Under the pieces are notes generated by a model, which saw nothing but the letters and a program-made list of their open reading frames with translations, did no database searches and was not told the origin of the DNA. Below, one piece after another: positions 4,080-5,401 of a DNA stretch of 5,401 nt (position 1 is the first letter of the stretch; each line of letters starts with the position of its first letter). The DNA comes from Flavobacterium sp. UBA7665 (GTDB lineage Bacteria > Bacteroidota > Bacteroidia > Flavobacteriales > Flavobacteriaceae), in the NCBI GenBank assembly GCA_002483285.1, contig DLHP01000024.1:1-5401 (forward strand), read 5' to 3'. A program made the translations under genes and the position numbers.

Positions 4080-5330
4080 TTATTGGCGCTTTAAAATTTC
4101 CTTTTGCAGCATTTCCAGGCTTTTGTTTACGGCGCGGTCGATGACTTTTTCACGTGGTTGGCCAAAATCAAACCGCTCTGAAATAACGCCGTTTGGAGTT
4201 GCCAGGGCGATGTAGACGATGCCGGCGCTCTTGTCGGTGTCATCGGTGGTTGGGCCCGCGTTTCCGGTCACACCGATGCCGTAATGGGTTTTGAGGAGCT
4301 TGCGTACATTGGCTGCCATTTCCTGGGCAACTTCTGCGCTTACTACAGTGTGTTTTTGGATGGTTTCTGGAGCCACGCCGAGCACATCGATTTTGACTTC
4401 TTTGGCGTAAGCGACAACGCTGCCTTTGAAGTATTTGGATGAACCGGGAATCGAGGTGATGATTTGCGCAATCTTTCCGCCAGTGCAGCTTTCAGCCGTA
4501 GCTAAGGTCTTGTTTTGATGCGTGAGCAGTCGGCCGAGGACCACTTCTAAAGTTTCGGCGTCATCAAAACCAACGATGATATCGCCGATGATTTGCGTGA
4601 GCGATTCGACATTCTCTTCGATCGCTTTTTCAAGGACCGATTGGTCTTCTCCGCGCGCCGAAAGCCGTAACCGGACTTTTCCGGGACTTGGCAAATAGGC
4701 GAGTTTGATGAAATCGGGCAAATTGTTTTCCCAATCTTCTATCTTTTCGGCGAGCAGGCTTTCGCCCATGCCATAAGTGAGGATGGTTTTGTGGATGATG
4801 TACGGGCGCTTATACTCGGCGACAATTTTTGGAATAATCTCATAATCGACGATGCCTTTCATCTCAAACGGAACACCAGGCAATGACATGAAAACGGTGT
4901 TGTTTTTTTTAACCCACATGCCAGGCGCAGAGCCGAAACGGTTGAACAAAACGGTCGCTTTAGACGGTACTAAGGCCTGGTCGATATTGACCTGCTGCAA
5001 AGGCCGGTCAGAGAATTTTTTGAACAATTCAACGATGTGGTCGAGGACTTTTGGGTCGCTAATAAGCGTGTCGTCAAAGTAATCGCAAAAGGTTTTTTTG
5101 GTGATGTCGTCTTTGGTTGGGCCGAGGCCGCCGGTGATGATGACAAAGTCTACGGTGTCCTGAAGTTTTGAAAATGTATCTAAAATATGCTGCCGATCGT
5201 CTGAAACTGAAATCATTTCGTGTACCGAAACGCCAATTTTTTCTAAGGCTTTCGCGATGTAACCCGAATTGGTATCGGTGACTTGCCCGATGAGGATTTC
5301 ATCGCCGATGGTGACTATGGTTGCTTTCAT
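4080..5330 (-). CDS. cinA: CinA, competence/damage-inducible family: nucleotide-processing and NMN deamidase protein (416 aa)
   Basis: This is a full-length two-domain CinA. The N-terminal domain (about 1-170, COG1058) starts MKATIVTIGDEILIGQVTDTN and carries the molybdopterin-binding-like motif ITGGLGPTKDD (65-75) and MSLPGVPFEM (148-157). In studied homologues this domain is an ADP-ribose pyrophosphatase. The C-terminal PncC domain (about 262-416) has TAESCTGGKIAQIITSIPGS (278-297), FKGSVVAYAKEVKIDVLGV (301-319) and GVTGNAGPTT (353-362). PncC enzymes deamidate nicotinamide mononucleotide in the pyridine nucleotide salvage cycle. The protein is cytoplasmic, and a role in competence should not be assumed from the name. 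The start ATG at 5330 gives the expected family N-terminus. It is transcribed toward rpmB from a probable promoter at 5384-5391, and its short leader contains an 8-bp tandem repeat. Confidence 0.96.
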   Translation of the reverse strand: MKATIVTIGDEILIGQVTDTNSGYIAKALEKIGVSVHEMISVSDDRQHILDTFSKLQDTVDFVIITGGLGPTKDDITKKTFCDYFDDTLISDPKVLDHIVELFKKFSDRPLQQVNIDQALVPSKATVLFNRFGSAPGMWVKKNNTVFMSLPGVPFEMKGIVDYEIIPKIVAEYKRPYIIHKTILTYGMGESLLAEKIEDWENNLPDFIKLAYLPSPGKVRLRLSARGEDQSVLEKAIEENVESLTQIIGDIIVGFDDAETLEVVLGRLLTHQNKTLATAESCTGGKIAQIITSIPGSSKYFKGSVVAYAKEVKIDVLGVAPETIQKHTVVSAEVAQEMAANVRKLLKTHYGIGVTGNAGPTTDDTDKSAGIVYIALATPNGVISERFDFGQPREKVIDRAVNKSLEMLQKEILKRQ

Positions 5331-5346
5331 AAGTGCATGAGTTTAG

Positions 5347-5384
5347 GAGTGCCTGAGTGCCTGAGTGCCTGAGTGCCTGAGTGC
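5347..5384. repeat. Tandem octamer repeat, 4.75 copies, in the cinA leader
   Basis: The + strand has four perfect GAGTGCCT units (5347-5354, 5355-5362, 5363-5370, 5371-5378) plus a partial GAGTGC (5379-5384). Degenerate pieces (AAGTGCATGAG, 5331-5341) carry the pattern nearly to the cinA start codon. The array lies between the -7 box and the cinA ATG, so most of it would be transcribed as leader. Confidence 0.95.
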
Positions 5385-5391
5385 AAAAATA
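5384..5391 (-). promoter_or_regulatory. -7 element, probable cinA promoter
   Basis: The minus strand reads TATTTTTG, a perfect match to the Bacteroidetes consensus TAnnTTTG. Its last G is the first base of the octamer array read in that direction. Transcription would start near 5379, giving a leader of about 50 nt. The -33 element would lie beyond the right edge of the window, so the call rests on one box. Confidence 0.6.
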
Positions 5392-5401
5392 CTTATATAA
5401 T

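Noticed and set aside
4053..4080. Terminator for cinA in the A/T-rich tract after its stop
   Set aside because: The minus strand gives an A-rich run after the stop with no GC stem or U tail, so no terminator can be supported.

Overview
The window looks like chromosomal core DNA of a Flavobacteriaceae bacterium, most likely Flavobacterium or a close relative. Three things point there. The minus-strand order cinA, rpmB, rpmG, DUF4295, ftsY is the one I know from that family. The promoters match the Bacteroidetes -7 consensus TAnnTTTG rather than TATAAT. Start codons are preceded by A/T-rich leaders with no Shine-Dalgarno sequence. This is a judgement from memory; no search was run.

Layout. At 55-772 (minus) a small lipoprotein of lipocalin type overlaps a DUF721 (DciA-type) gene by 20 nt. 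A divergent spacer (773-859) separates this pair from a plus-strand lipoprotein serine hydrolase of the beta-lactamase/CubicO type (860-1939). The intergenic block 1940-2132 holds a bidirectional terminator and a six-unit array of a short GC-rich repeat. The remaining genes are all on the minus strand. Read 5' to 3' they are cinA (5330-4080), rpmB/bL28 (3984-3742), rpmG/bL33 (3717-3535), a 50-aa DUF4295 protein (3498-3346), a rho-independent terminator (3324-3299), a structured repeat (3279-3176) and ftsY (3113-2133). No gene-free stretch exceeds 300 bases.

How the genes work together. The rpmB-rpmG-DUF4295 group has its own promoter and terminator and supplies small ribosomal proteins. FtsY, the membrane receptor of the signal recognition particle, docks translating ribosomes at the Sec translocon and appears to be transcribed separately. 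CinA cleans up pyridine nucleotide by-products. The serine hydrolase and the lipocalin-like protein are envelope lipoproteins of unknown substrate.

The coding content is ordinary housekeeping and I see no new multi-gene system. The notable signals are non-coding. A GCGAAGCG-type repeat starts exactly at, and supplies, the UAG stop codon of three different genes. A large imperfect hairpin repeat lies immediately downstream of a perfect -7 box in the probable ftsY leader. An 8-bp tandem repeat lies between a perfect -7 box and the cinA start codon.
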